From Xylocopa sonorina (Eukaryota > Arthropoda > Insecta > Hymenoptera > Apidae): a stretch of 64,000 nucleotides of DNA. Of the stretch, positions 40,101 to 53,480 are shown in pieces. The stretch is taken from NCBI RefSeq assembly GCF_050948175.1, contig NW_027490125.1:868001-932000 (forward strand), in the 5' to 3' direction. The stretch's first letter is position 1; each line of letters begins with the position of its first letter. Below the pieces are notes generated by a model. That model ran no database searches. It was not told where the DNA came from and saw nothing but the letters and a program-made list of their open reading frames with translations. A program made the position numbers and the translations under genes.

Positions 40101-41970
40101 ACTTCAAATGAATGTAAGTATGACACTTCCTTGCTAGGAAATAGCGTTTGCAGATGTCTACGTATCGTAGCAGTAGAGTTCTAATGCTTCTTAAAACGCG
40201 ATATCGCATCAGATTTCTATGTTTCATGATAAGGTATAATATTCATTGCGAAGTGTCATGTATATCTCGCATTCACTTCAAAAGAATGTAAATGCGACAC
40301 TTACTTGCTGGGCAGTAGCATTTGCAGACGTCTACGTACCGAAGCAATAGAGTTCCAATGCATCTTAAATAGCGATATCGCATCTCATTTCTATGTTTCC
40401 TGATAAGATATAATATCCATTGCAAAGTGTTGTGTATACCTCGTATTCACTTCAAATGAATGTCAGTGCGGCACATCCTTGCTATTAAATAGCGTTTGCA
40501 GATGACTACGAATCGTAGCAATAGATTACTAATGCTTTTTAAATCGCGGCATCGCATCTCATTCCTATGTTTCAAGATATCATATAATATTCATTGCAAA
40601 GTGTCATGTATACTTCGTATTCACTTCAAATGAAAGTAAATGCGACACTTCATTGCTAGGAAATAGCGTTTCCAGATATCTACGTATCGTAGCAATAGAG
40701 TTCTAATGCTTCTTAAAACGCCATATCGCATCTCATTTCTACGTTTTATGATAAGATATAATATTCATTGTGGAGTATTATGTATTCCTGGTATTCACTT
40801 CAAAAGAATGTCAATGCGCCACTTCCTTTCTAGGAAATAGCGCTGGCAGGGGTCTACGTATCGTAGCATTAGAGTTCTAATGCTACTAAAAACGCGATAT
40901 CGCATCTCATTTCTATGTCTCATGATAAGCAATAATATTCATTGTGTAGTGTTATGTATACCTCGTATTCACTTCAAAAGAATGTAAATGCGACACTTCC
41001 TTGCTAGGAAGTAGCGTTTGCAGATGTCAGCGTATCGAAGCAATAGTGTTCTAATGCTTCTTAAAACGCGATTAGGCATCTCATTTCAATGTTTCATGAT
41101 AAGATAGAATATTCATTGTGCAGTGTTATGTATACCTCGTACTCACTTCAGGAGAATGTAAATGCGACACTTCCTTGCTAGGAAATAGCGTTGGCAGATG
41201 TCTACGTATTGAAGCAATAGAGATCTATTGCTTCTTAAATAGCGATATCGCATCTCATTTCTATGTTTCATGATAAGATATAATATTCATTGCGGAGTGT
41301 CATGTATACCTCGTATTCACTTCAAAGGAATGTAGATGCGCCACTTCCTTGCTAGGAAGCAGCGTTTGCAGATATCTAGGTATCGAAGCAATAGTGTTCT
41401 GATGCCGCTTAAATCACGATATCGCATCTCATTTATATGTATCACGTTAAGATACAATATTCATTGTGCAATGTTATGTATACCTCGTATTCACTTCAAA
41501 AGAATGATAATGCGTCACTTCCTTGCTAGGAAATAGCGTTTGCAGATGCCTATGTATCATAGCAATAGAGTTCTAATTCTTCTTAAAACGCGATATCGCA
41601 TCTCATTTCTATGTTTCATGATAAGATACAATATTCATTGCGAAGTGTCATGTATACCTCGTATTCACTTCAAAACAATGTAAATGCGACACTTCCTAGC
41701 TAGGAAATAGCGTTTGCAGATGCCTACGTATCGAAGAAATTGATTTCTAGTGCTTTTAAAATCGCGATTAGGCATCTCATTTCTATGTTTCATGATAAGA
41801 TATAATATTCATTGTGCAGTGTTATGTATACCTCGTACTCACTTCAGGAGAATGTAAATGCGACACTTCCTTGCTAGGAAATAGCGTTGGCAGATGTCTA
41901 CGTATTGAAGCAATAGAGATCTATTGCTTCTTAAATAGCGATATCGCATCTCATTTCTATGTTTCATGAT

Positions 41971-43150
41971 AAGATATAGTAATCATTGTGCAGTGTTATG
42001 TATACCCCGTAATCACATCAAATGAATGTAAATACGACCCTTCCTTGCTAGGAATTAGCGTTTGCAGATGTCTACGTATCGAAGAAATAGTGTTTTATGC
42101 TTCTTAAATCCCGATATCGCATCTCCTTTCTATGTTTCATGATAAGATATAATATTCACTGTGGAGTGTTATGTATACCTCGTATTCACTTAAAAAGAAT
42201 GTAATTGCGATACTTCCTTGCTAGGAAATAGCGCTTGCAGATGTCTCCGTATCGAAGCAATAGAGATCTAATGCTTCTCAAATCGCGATATCGCAATTCA
42301 TTTCTATGTTTCATGATAAGGTATAATATTCATTGTGGAGTGTTATGCATACCTCGTATTCACTTCAAAGGATTGTAAATGCGACACTTCCTTGCTAGGA
42401 AATAGCGTTTGCAGATGTCTATGTATCGTAGCAATAGAGTTCTAGCGCTTCTCAAAACGCGATATCACATCTCATTTCAATGTTTCATGATAAGATATAA
42501 TATTCATTGTGGAGTGTTGTGTACACCTCGTATTCACTTCAACAGATTGTAAATGCGACACTTCCATCCTAGGCAATAGCGTTTGCAGATGTCTACGTGT
42601 CGTAGCAAAAGAGTTCTAATGCTTCTTAAATCGTCGTATCGCATCTCATTTCTATGTTTCATGATAAGATATAGTAATCATTGTGCAGTGTTATGTATAC
42701 CCCGTAATCACATCAAATGAATGTAAATACGACCCTTCCTTGCTAGGAATTAGCGTTTGCAGATGTCTACGTATCGAAGAAATAGTGTTTTATGCTTCTT
42801 AAATCCCGATATCGCATCTCCTTTCTATGTTTCATGATAAGATATAATATTCACTGTGGAGTGTTATGTATACCTCGTATTCACTTAAAAAGAATGTAAT
42901 TGCGATACTTCCTTGCTAGGAAATAGCGCTTGCAGATGTCTCCGTATCGAAGCAATAGAGATCTAATGCTTCTCAAATCGCGATATCGCATTTCATTTCT
43001 ATGTTTCATGATAAGGTATAATATTCATTGTGGAGTGTTATGCATACCTCGTATTCACTTCAAAGGATTGTAAATGCGACACTTCCTTGCTAGGAAATAG
43101 CGTTTGCAGATGTCTATGTATCGTAGCAATAGAGTTCTAGCGCTTCTCAA
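41971..43150. repeat. Four-monomer (695-bp) tandem repeat at the C1/C2 junction
   Basis: 41971-42455 is repeated at 42666-43150, a 695-bp spacing (four monomers). Both copies match 33431-33915. At about 42456 the first unit switches from CAAAACGCGATATCGCATC (as at 33916) to AACGCGATATCACATC (as at 33221), giving the back-jump that creates the second unit. The length equals the 695-bp deletion in the right large copy, which probably reflects the shared four-monomer register rather than a common event. Confidence 0.88.
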
Positions 43151-43694
43151 AACGCGATATCGCATCTCAATTCTATGAATCATGGTAAGACGTAATATTC
43201 TTTGCGAAGTATCTTGTATACCTCGCATATACTTCAAATGAATGTAAATGCGACACTTCCTTGCTAGGTAATAGCGATGGCAGACGTCTACGTATCGAAG
43301 CAACAGAGTTCTAATGCTTCTTAAAACGCGAAATCGCATTTCATTTCTGTGTTTTATGATAAGATATAATATTCATTGCGGAATGTCATGTATACTTCGG
43401 ATTCACTTCTAAAGAATGTAAATGCGACACTTCCTTGCTAGGAAGTAGCGTCTGCAGGTGTCTACGTATCGAAGCAATAGAGTTCTAATGCTTCTTAAAT
43501 CACCATATCGCATCTCAATTCTTTGTTTTATGATAAGATATAATATTCATTGCGTAGTATCATGTATACCACGTTTTCACTTCAGAAGAATGTAAATGCG
43601 ACACTTCCTTGCTTGGAAGTAGCGTTCTCAGATGTCTACGTATCGAAGGAATAGAATTCTAATGCTTCTTAAATCGCAATATCGCATCTCATTT

Positions 43695-46255
43695 CTATGT
43701 TCCATGATAGGATATATTATTCATTGCGAAGTGTCTTGTATACCACGCATACACTTCAAACGTATTAAAAGGCGACACTTCATTGCTAGGTAATAGCGTT
43801 TGCAGATGTCTACGTATCGTAGCAGTAGAGTTCTAATGCTTCTTAAAACGCGATATCGCATCAGATTTCTATGTTTCATGATAAGGTATAATATTCATTG
43901 TGGAGTATTATGTATTCCTGGTATTCACATCAAAAGAATGTAAATGCGACACTTCCTTGCTAGGAAATAGCGTCTGCAGATGTCTACGTATCGAAGCAAT
44001 AGAGTTCTAATGCTCCTTAGAACGCGATATCGCATCTCATTTCTATGTTTCATGATAAGATATAATATTCATTGCGAAGTGTCATGTGTACCTCGTATAC
44101 CATTCAAAAGAATGTTAATACGACACTTCCTTGCTAGAAGTTGCTTCTGCAGATGTCTACGTATGGAAGCAATAGAGTTCTAATGCTTCATAAATCGCGA
44201 TATCGCATCTCATTTCTATGTTTCATGATAAGATATAATATTCAATGTGCAGTGTTATGTATACCTCGTATTCGCTTCAAAAGAAAGTAAGTGCGACTCT
44301 TCTTTGCTAGGAAATGGCGTTTGCAGACGTCTACGTATCGAAGCAATGGAATTCTAATGCTTCTTACAACGCGACATCGCATCTCATTTCTATGTTTCAC
44401 GATAAGATATAATATTCATTGCGAAGTGTCATGTATACTTCGTATTCACTTCAAATGAAAGTAAATGCGACACTTCCTTGCTAGGAAATAGCGTTTCCAG
44501 ATATCTACGTATCGTAGCAATAGAGATCTAATGCTTCTTAAAACGCCATATAGCATCTCATTTCTATGTTTTATGATAAGATATAATATTCATTGTGGAG
44601 TATAATGTATTGCTGGTATTCACTTCATAAGAATGTCAATGCGACACTTCCTTTCTAGGAAATAGCGCTGGCAGGTGTCTACGTATCGTAGCATTAGAGT
44701 TCTAATGCTACTAAAAACGCGATATCGCATCTCATTTCTATGTTTCATGATAAGATATAATATTCAATGTGCAGTGTTATGTATACCTCGTATTCACTTC
44801 AAAACAAAGTAAGTGCAACTCTTCCTTGCTAGTAAATGGCGTTTGCAGACGTCTACGTATCGAAGCAATGGAGTTCTAATGCTTCTTAAATCGCAATATC
44901 GCATCTCATTTCTATGTTTTATGATAAGATATAATATTCATTGCGAAGTGTCATGTATACCTCGCATACACTTCAAATGAATGTAAATGCGACACTTCCT
45001 TGCTAGGATATAGCGATGGCAGATGTCTACGTATCGAAGCCACAGATTTCTAATGCTTCTTAAAACGAGATATCGCACTCATTTCTATGTTCCATGATAA
45101 GATATAATATTCATTGCGAAGTGTCTTGTATACCACGCATACACTTCAAACGTATTAAAAGGCGACACTTCATTGCTAGGTAATAGCGTTTGCAGATGTC
45201 TACGTATCGTAGCAGTAGAGTTCTAATGCTTCTTAAAACGCGATATCGCATCAGATTTCTATGTTTCATGATAAGGTATAATATTCATTGTGGAGTATTA
45301 TGTATTCCTGGTATTCACTTCAAAAGAATGTAAATGCGACACTTCCTTGCTAGGAAATAGCGTCTGCAGATGTCTACGTATCGAAGCAATAGAGTTCTAA
45401 TGCTCCTTAGAACGCGATATCGCATCTCATTTCTATGTTTCATGATAAGATATAATATTCATTGCGAAGTGTCATGTGTACCTCGTATACCATTCAAAAG
45501 AATGTTAATACGACACTTCCTTGCTAGAAGTTGCTTCTGCAGATGTCTACGTATGGAAGCAATAGAGTTCTAATGCTTCATAAATCGCGATATCGCATCT
45601 CATTTCTATGTTTCATGATAAGATATAATATTCAATGTGCAGTGTTATGTATGCCTCGTATTCACTTCAAAAGAAAGTAAGTGCGACTCTTCTTTGCTAG
45701 GAAATGGCGTTTGCAGACGTCTACGTATCGAAGCAATGGAATTCTAATGCTTCTTATAACGCGACATCGCATCTCATTTCTATGTTTCACGATAAGATAT
45801 AATATTCATTGCGAAGTGTCATGTATACTTCGTATTCGCTTCAAATGAAAGTAAATGCGACACTTCCTTGCTAGGAAATAGCGTTTCCAGATATCTACGT
45901 ATCGTAGCAATAGAGATCTAATGCTTCTTAAAACGCCATATAGCATCTCATTACTATGTTTTATGATAAGATATAATATTCATTGTGGAGTATTATGTAT
46001 TGCTGGTATTCACTTCATAAGAATGTCAATGCGACACTTCCTTTCTAGGAAATAGCGCTGGCAGGAGTCTACGTATCGTAGCATTAGAGTTCTAATGCTA
46101 CTAAAAACGCGATATCGCATCTCATTTCTATGTTTCATGATAAGATATAATGTTCAATGTGCAGTGTTATGTATACCTCGTATTCACTTCAAAAGAAAGT
46201 AAGTGCAACTCTTCCTTGCTAGTAAATGGCGTTTGCAGACGTCTACGTATCGTAG
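43695..46255. repeat. Eight-monomer higher-order repeat, 1,390-bp period, about two copies
   Basis: 43695-44865 matches 45085-46255 at a constant 1,390 bp (eight monomers). Marks are TTGTATACCACGCATACAC at 43736/45126, GCTAGAAGTTGCTTCTGCAG near 44133/45523, and ATTGCTGGTATTCACTTC near 44609/45999. C1 carries only about 1.2 units of the same period, so the extra unit arose in C2. Differences between units are few (TATAATG versus TATTATG near 44601/45991). Confidence 0.88.
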
Positions 46256-49200
46256 CAATATAGTTCTAATGCTTCTTAAAACGCGATATCGCATTTCATT
46301 TCTATGTTTCTTTATATGGTATAAAATTCATTGTGGATTGATATGTATACCTCGTACTCACTTCAATGGAATATAAATGCGACACTACCTTGCTATTGAA
46401 TAGCGTTTCCAGATGCCTACGTATCGTAGCAATAGAGTTCTAATGCTTCGTAAAAAGCGATATCGCATCTCATTTCTATGTTCATGATGAGATAAAATAT
46501 TCATTGCGAATTGTCACTTATACCTCGCATACACTTCAAATGAATGTAAATGCGTCTCTTCTTTGCTAGGAAATAGCGTTTGCAGATGTCTACGTATCGC
46601 AGCACTAGAGTTCTAATGCCTCTTAAAACGCGATATCGCATCACATTTCTATGTTTCATGATAGGACATAATACTCATTGCGAAGTGTCACATATACCTC
46701 GCATACACTTCAAGTGAATGTAAATGTGACACTTCCCTGTTAGGTAATAGCGTTTGCAGATGTCTACGTATCGAAGCCATAGATATCTAATGCTTCATAA
46801 AACGGGATTCCGCATCTCATTTCTCTGTTTCATGATAAGATATAATATTCATTGCGAAGAGTCATGTATACCTCGTATTCACTTTAAAAGAATGTAAATG
46901 CGTCACTTCCTTGCTAGGAAATAGCGTTTGCAAATGTCTACGTATCGTAGCAATTGAGTTCTAACGATTCTTAATTCGCTATGCCGCATCTCATTTCTAT
47001 GTTTCATGGTAAGATATAGTATTCATTGCGAAGTGTCATGTATACAACGTATTCACTTCAAAAGAGTGTAAATGCGATACTTCCTTGCTAGGAAATGGCG
47101 CTTCAAGATGTCTACGTATCGAAACAATACAGTTCTAATGCTTCGTAAAACGAGATGTCGCATCTCATTTGTATGTTTCATGATAAGATATAATATTTAA
47201 TGTGGAGTGTTATGTATACCTCGTATTGACTTCAATAGAATGTAAGTGCGACACTTCCTTCCTGGGAAATAGCATCTGCAGATATCGACGAATCGTAGCA
47301 ATGGTGTTCTAATGTTTCTTAAAACGAGATATAGCATCCCATTTCTATGTTTCATGATAAGATATAATATTCATTGCGCAGTGTCACGCATACCACGCAT
47401 ACACTTCAAATAAATGTAAGTGCGACCCTTCCTTGCTAGGATATAGCGATGGCAGATGTCCACGTAACAAAGCAATAGATTTCTAATGCTCCTTAGAACG
47501 CGATATCGCATCTCATTTCTATGTCTCATGATAAGATATAATATTCATTGCTGAGTGTTATGTGTACTTCGTATTCACTTCAATAGAATGTAAATGCGAC
47601 ACTTCCTTGCTAGGAAATAGCGTCTGCAGATGTCTACGTATCGTAGCAATAGAGTTCTAACGCTTCTTTAACCGCGATATCGCAACTCATTTCTATGTTT
47701 CATGATAAGATATAATATTCATTGCAAAGTGTCACTTATACCTCACATAAACTTCAAGTGAATGTAAATGCGGCAGTTCCTTGCTAGGAAATAGCGTTTG
47801 CAGATGTCAACGTATCGAAGCAATAGTGTTCTAAGGCTTCTTAAAACGGGATATCGCATCTCATTTCTATGTTTCATAATAAGATATAATAATAAGTGCG
47901 AAGTTTGATCCGAAGTGTATACCTCGCACACACTTCAGCTAATGAAAATGCGGCAATTCGCTGCTAGGAAGTAGGGTTTCCAGATGTCTGCGTATCGTAG
48001 CAATAGAGTTCTAATGCTACTTAGAACGCGATATCGCATCTCATATCTATGTTTCATGATAGGATATAGTATTCATTGCCAATTGTCATGTATACCTCGC
48101 ATACACTACAAATGAATGTAAATGCGGCACTTCCATGCTAGGAAGTAGCGTTTGCAGATGTCTACGTATCGATGCAATAGAGTTCTAATGCTTCGTAGAT
48201 TACGATATCGCATCCCATTTCTATGTTTCACGATAAGATATAATACTTATTGTGCAGTGTTATGTATACCGCTTATTCACTTCAAATGTAGGAAAATGGG
48301 ACACATCTTTGCTAGGAAATAGCGTTTGCAGATATCTACGTATCGAAGCTATAGAGTTCTAATGCTTCTTAGAATGAGATGTCGCATCTCATTTCTATGT
48401 TTCATGATAAGATATAATATTCATTGCGAAGTGTCATGTATACCTCGTCTGCACTTCAAATGAATGTAAATGCGACGCATCCTTGCTAGTAAATAGCGTT
48501 TGGACATGTCTGCGTATCGATGCAACAGAGTTCTAATTCTTCTTAAATCCCTATATCGCATCTCATTTCTATGTTTCATGATAAGATACAATATTCATTG
48601 CGCAGTTATATGTATACCTGGTATTCACTTCAAAAGAATGTAAATGCGACACTTCCTTGCTAGGAAGTAGCGTTTGCAGATGTCAGCGTATCGAAGCAAT
48701 AGTGTTCTAATGCTTCTTAAAACGCGATTAGGCATCTCATTTCAATGTTTCATGATAAGATAGAATATTCATTGTGCAGTGTTATGTATACCTCGTACTC
48801 ACTTCAGGAGAATGTAAATGCGACACTTCCTTGCTAGGAAATAGCGTTGGCAGATGTCTACGTATTGAAGCAATAGAGATCTATTGCTTCTTAAATAGCG
48901 ATATCGCATCTCATTTCTATGTTTCATGATAAGATATAATATTCATTGCGGAGTGTCATGTATACCTCGTATTCACTTCAAAGGAATGTAGATGCGCCAC
49001 TTCCTTGCTAGGAAGCAGCGTTTGCAGATATCTAGGTATCGAAGCAATAGCGTTCTGATGCCGCTTAAATCAAGATATCGCATCTCATTTATATGTATCA
49101 CGTTAAGATACAATATTCATTGTGCAATGTTATGTATACCTCGTATTCACTTCAAAAGAATGATAATGCGTCACTTCCTTGCTAGGAAATAGCGTTTGCA

Positions 49201-51459
49201 GATGCCTATGTATCATAGCAATAGAGTTCTAATTCTTCTTAAAACGCGATATCGCATCTCATTTCTATGTTTCATGATAAGATACAATATTCATTGCGAA
49301 GTGTCATGTATACCTCGTATTCACTTCAAAACAATGTAAATGCGACACTTCCTAGCTAGGAAATAGCGTTTGCAGATGCCTACGTATCGAAGAAATTGAT
49401 TTCTAGTGCTTTTAAAATCGCGATTAGGCATCTCATTTCTATGTTTCATGATAAGATATAATATTCATTGTGCAGTGTTATGTATACCTCGTACTCACTT
49501 CAGGAGAATGTAAATGCGACACTTCCTTGCTAGGAAATAGCGTTGGCAGATGTCTACGTATTGAAGCAATAGAGATCTATTGCTTCTTAAATAGCGATAT
49601 CGCATCTCATTTCTATGTTTCATGATAAGATATAATATTCATTGCGGAGTGTCATGTGTACCTCGCATACACTTCAAATGAATGTAAATGCGACACTTCC
49701 TTGCTAGGATATAGCGATGGCAGATGTCTACGTATCGAAGCCACAGATTTCTAATGCTTCTTAAAACGAGATATCGCACTCATTTCTATGTTCCATGATA
49801 AGATATAATATTCATTGCGAAGTGTCTTGTATACCACGCATACACTTCAAACGTATTAAAAGGCGACACTTCATTGCTAGGTAATAGCGTTTGCAGATGT
49901 CTACGTATCGAAGCAATAGATTTCCAATGCTTCTTAAAACGAGAAATCGCTCCCCATTTATATGCTTCATGAAAAGATATAATATTCATTGTGGAGTGTT
50001 ATGAATACCTCGTATTCACTTCAAAAGAATGTAAATGCGACACTTCCTTGCTAGGAAATAGCGTCTGCTGATGTCTACGTATCGTAGCATTAGGGTTCGA
50101 ATGCTTCTTAAAACGAGATATAGCATCTCATTTCTATGTTTCATTATAAGATATAATATTCATTGCGAAGTGTCATGTATACCTTGCATACACTTCAAAT
50201 GAATGTAAATGCGACACTTCCTTGCTAGGAAATAGCGTTGGCAGATGTCTACATATCGAAGCAATAGCGTTCTAATGTTTCTTAAAATGAGATATAGCAC
50301 CTCAATTCTGTTTTAGGATAAGATATAATATTCATTGCGGAGTGTCATGTATACTTCAATGAATGTAATTCATGTATCACTTCAAATGAATGTAAGTATG
50401 ACACTTCCTTGCTAGGAAATAGCGTTTGCAGATGTCTACGTATCGTAGCAGTAGAGTTCTAATGCTTCTTAAAACGCGATATCGCATCAGATTTCTATGT
50501 TTCATGATAAGGTATAATATTCATTGCGAAGTGTCATGTATATCTCGCATTCACTTCAAAAGAATGTAAATGCGACACTTACTTGCTGGGCAGTAGCATT
50601 TGCAGACGTCTACGTACCGAAGCAATAGAGTTCCAATGCATCTTAAATAGCGACATCGCATCTCATTTCTATGTTTCCTGATAAGATATAATATCCATTG
50701 CAAAGTGTTGTGTATACCTCGTATTCACTTCAAATGAATGTCAGTGCGGCACATCCTTGCCATTAAATAGCGTTTGCAGATGACTACGAATCGTAGCAAT
50801 AGATTACTAATGCTTTTTAAATCGCGGCATCGCATCTCATTCCTATGTTTCAAGATATCATATAATATTCATTGCGAAGTGTCATGTATACTTCGTATTC
50901 ACTTCAAATGAAAGTAAATGCGACACTTCATTGCTAGGAAATAGCGTTTCCAGATATCTACGTGTCGTAGCAATAGAGTTCTAATGCTTCTTAAAACGCC
51001 ATATCGCATCTCATTTCTACGTTTTATGATAAGATATAATATTCATTGTGGAGTATTATGTATTCCTGGTATTCACTTCAAAAGAATGTCAATGCGCCAC
51101 TTCCTTTCTAGGAAATAGCGCTGGCAGGGGTCTACGTATCGTAGCATTAGAGTTCTAATGCTACTAAAAACGCGATATCGCATCTCATTTCTATGTCTCA
51201 TGATAAGCAATAATATTCATTGTGTAGTGTTATGTATACATCGTATTCACTTCAAAAGAATGTAAATGCGACACTTCCTTGCTAGGAAGTAGCGTTTGCA
51301 GATGTCAGCGTATCGAAGCAATAGTGTTCTAATGCTTCTTAAAACGCGATTAGGCATCTCATTTCAATGTTTCATGATAAGATAGAATATTCATTGTGCA
51401 GTGTTATGTATACCTCGTACTCACTTCAGGAGAATGTAAATGCGACACTTCCTTGCTAG

Positions 51460-53480
51460 GAAATAGCGTTTGCAGATGCCTATGTATCATAGCAATAGAG
51501 TTCTAATTCTTCTTAAAACGCGATATCGCATCTCATTTCTATGTTTCATGATAAGATACAATATTCATTGCGAAGTGTCATGTATACCTCGTATTCACTT
51601 CAAAACAATGTAAATGCGACACTTCCTAGCTAGGAAATAGCGTTTGCAGATGCCTACGTATCGAAGAAATTGATTTCTAGTGCTTTTAAAATCGCGATTA
51701 GGCATCTCATTTCTATGTTTCATGATAAGATATAATATTCATTGTGCAGTGTTATGTATACCTCGTACTCACTTCAGGAGAATGTAAATGCGACACTTCC
51801 TTGCTAGGAAATAGCTTTGGCAGATGTCTACGTATTGAAGCAATAGAGATCTATTGCTTCTTAAATAGCGATATCGCATCTCATTTCTATGTTTCATGAT
51901 AAGATATAATATTCATTGCGGAGTGTCATGTGTACCTCGCATACACTTCAAATGAATGTAAATGCGACACTTCCTTGCTAGGATATAGCGATGGCAGATG
52001 TCTACGTATCGAAGCCACAGATTTCTAATGCTTCTTAAAACGAGATATCGCACTCATTTCTATGTTCCATGATAAGATATAATATTCATTGCGAAGTGTC
52101 TTGCATACCACGCATACACTTCAAACGTATTAAAAGGCGACACTTCATTGCTAGGTAATAGCGTTTGCAGATGTCTACGTATCGAAGCAATAGATTTCCA
52201 ATGCTTCTTAAAACGAGAAATCGCTCCCCATTTATATGCTTCATGAAAAGATATAATATTCATTGTGGAGTGTTATGAATACCTGGTATTCACTTCAAAA
52301 GAATGTAAATGCGACACTTCCTTGCTAGGAAATAGCGTCTGCAGATGTCTACGTATCGTAGCATTAGGGTTCGAATGCTTCTTAAAACGAGATATAGCAT
52401 CTCATTTCTATGTTTCATTATAAGGTATAATATTCATTGCGAAGTGTCATGTATACCTTGCATACACTTCAAATGAATGTAAATGCGACACTTCCTTGCT
52501 AGGAAATAGCGTTGGCAGATGTCTACATATCGAAGCAATAGCGTTCTAATGTTTCTTAAAATGAGATATAGCACCTCAATTCTGTTTTAGGATAAGATAT
52601 AATATTCATTGCGGAGTGTCATGTATACTTCAATGAATGTAATTCATGTATCACTTCAAATGAATGTAAGTATGACACTTCCTTGCTAGGAAATAGCGTT
52701 TGCAGATGTCTACGTATCGTAGCAGTAGAGTTCTAATGCTTCTTAAAACGCGATATCGCATCAGATTTCTATGTTTCATGATAAGGTATAATATTCATTG
52801 CGAAGTGTCATGTATATCTCGCATTCACTTCAAAAGAATGTAAATGCGACACTTACTTGCTGGGCAGTAGCATTTGCAGACGTCTACGTACCGAAGCAAT
52901 AGAGTTCCAATGCATCTTAAATAGCGATATCGCATCTCATTTCTATGTTTCCTGATAAGATATAATATCCATTGCAAAGTGTTGTGTATACCTCGTATTC
53001 ACTTCAAATGAATGTCAGTGCGGCACATCCTTGCTATTAAATAGCGTTTGCAGATGACTACGAATCGTAGCAATAGATTACTAATGCTTTTTAAATCGCG
53101 GCATCGCATCTCATTCCTATGTTTCAAGATATCATATAATATTCATTGCGAAGTGTCATGTATACTTCGTATTCACTTCAAATGAAAGTAAATGCGACAC
53201 TTCATTGCTAGGAAATAGCGTTTCCAGATATCTACGTATCGTAGCAATAGAGTTCTAATGCTTCTTAAAACGCCATATCGCATCTCATTTCTACGTTTTA
53301 TGATAAGATATAATATTCATTGTGGAGTATTATGTATTCCTGGTATTCACTTCAAAAGAATGTCAATGCGCCACTTCCTTTGTAGGAAATAGCGCTGGCA
53401 GGGGTCTACGTATCGTAGCATTAGAGTTCTAATGCTACTAAAAACGCGATATCGCATCTCATTTCTATGTCTCATGATAA
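51460..53480. repeat. Recent 2-kb duplication inside C2, 2,274-bp spacing
   Basis: The segment matches 49186-51206 at constant offset 2,274 bp (thirteen monomers plus about 15 bp from the inserted monomer). Only scattered substitutions were found, such as TTGTATACC versus TTGCATACC near 52101 and AATACCTCG versus AATACCTGG near 52281. It ends at about 53480: the partner then reads ATAAGCAATAATATTC at 51201, while this copy reads ATAAGATATAATATTC. Confidence 0.88.

Larger units (their letters stand above)
33431..41970. repeat. Block C1: 8.5-kb segment, left copy
   Basis: C1 is about 8,540 bp (49 monomers). At about 41970 the sequence jumps back: the text after GTTTCATGATAAGATATAGT at 41961 is that of 33431 onward, so the array restarts. 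Its relative C2 matches at offset 9,235 bp (to 34315), then 8,888 bp (about 34820-35680), then 10,278 bp (to about 41180), then 9,930 bp (to about 41970). Each change of offset is a whole-monomer gain or loss. C1 itself contains an eight-monomer echo (34285-34578 resembling 35675-35968, 1,390 bp apart) and a 2,622-bp echo (below). It holds satellite only. Confidence 0.9.
42456..53480. repeat. Block C2: 11-kb segment, right copy with nested amplifications
   Basis: C2 follows the C1 order but is longer. Relative to C1 it lacks about two monomers near 43551-43700 (offset falls from 9,235 to 8,888). It gains eight monomers near 44.9 kb (offset rises to 10,278), loses two near 51459 (offset 9,930), and then gains a second copy of about 2.0 kb (51460-53480 resembling 49186-51206). 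Substitutions between C1 and C2 are sparse but commoner than between the two 9-kb copies at the left. Examples are AGAGCTC at 37376 versus AGAGTTC, and CCTCGTATTC versus CCGCTTATTC near 48271. It holds satellite only. Confidence 0.88.
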
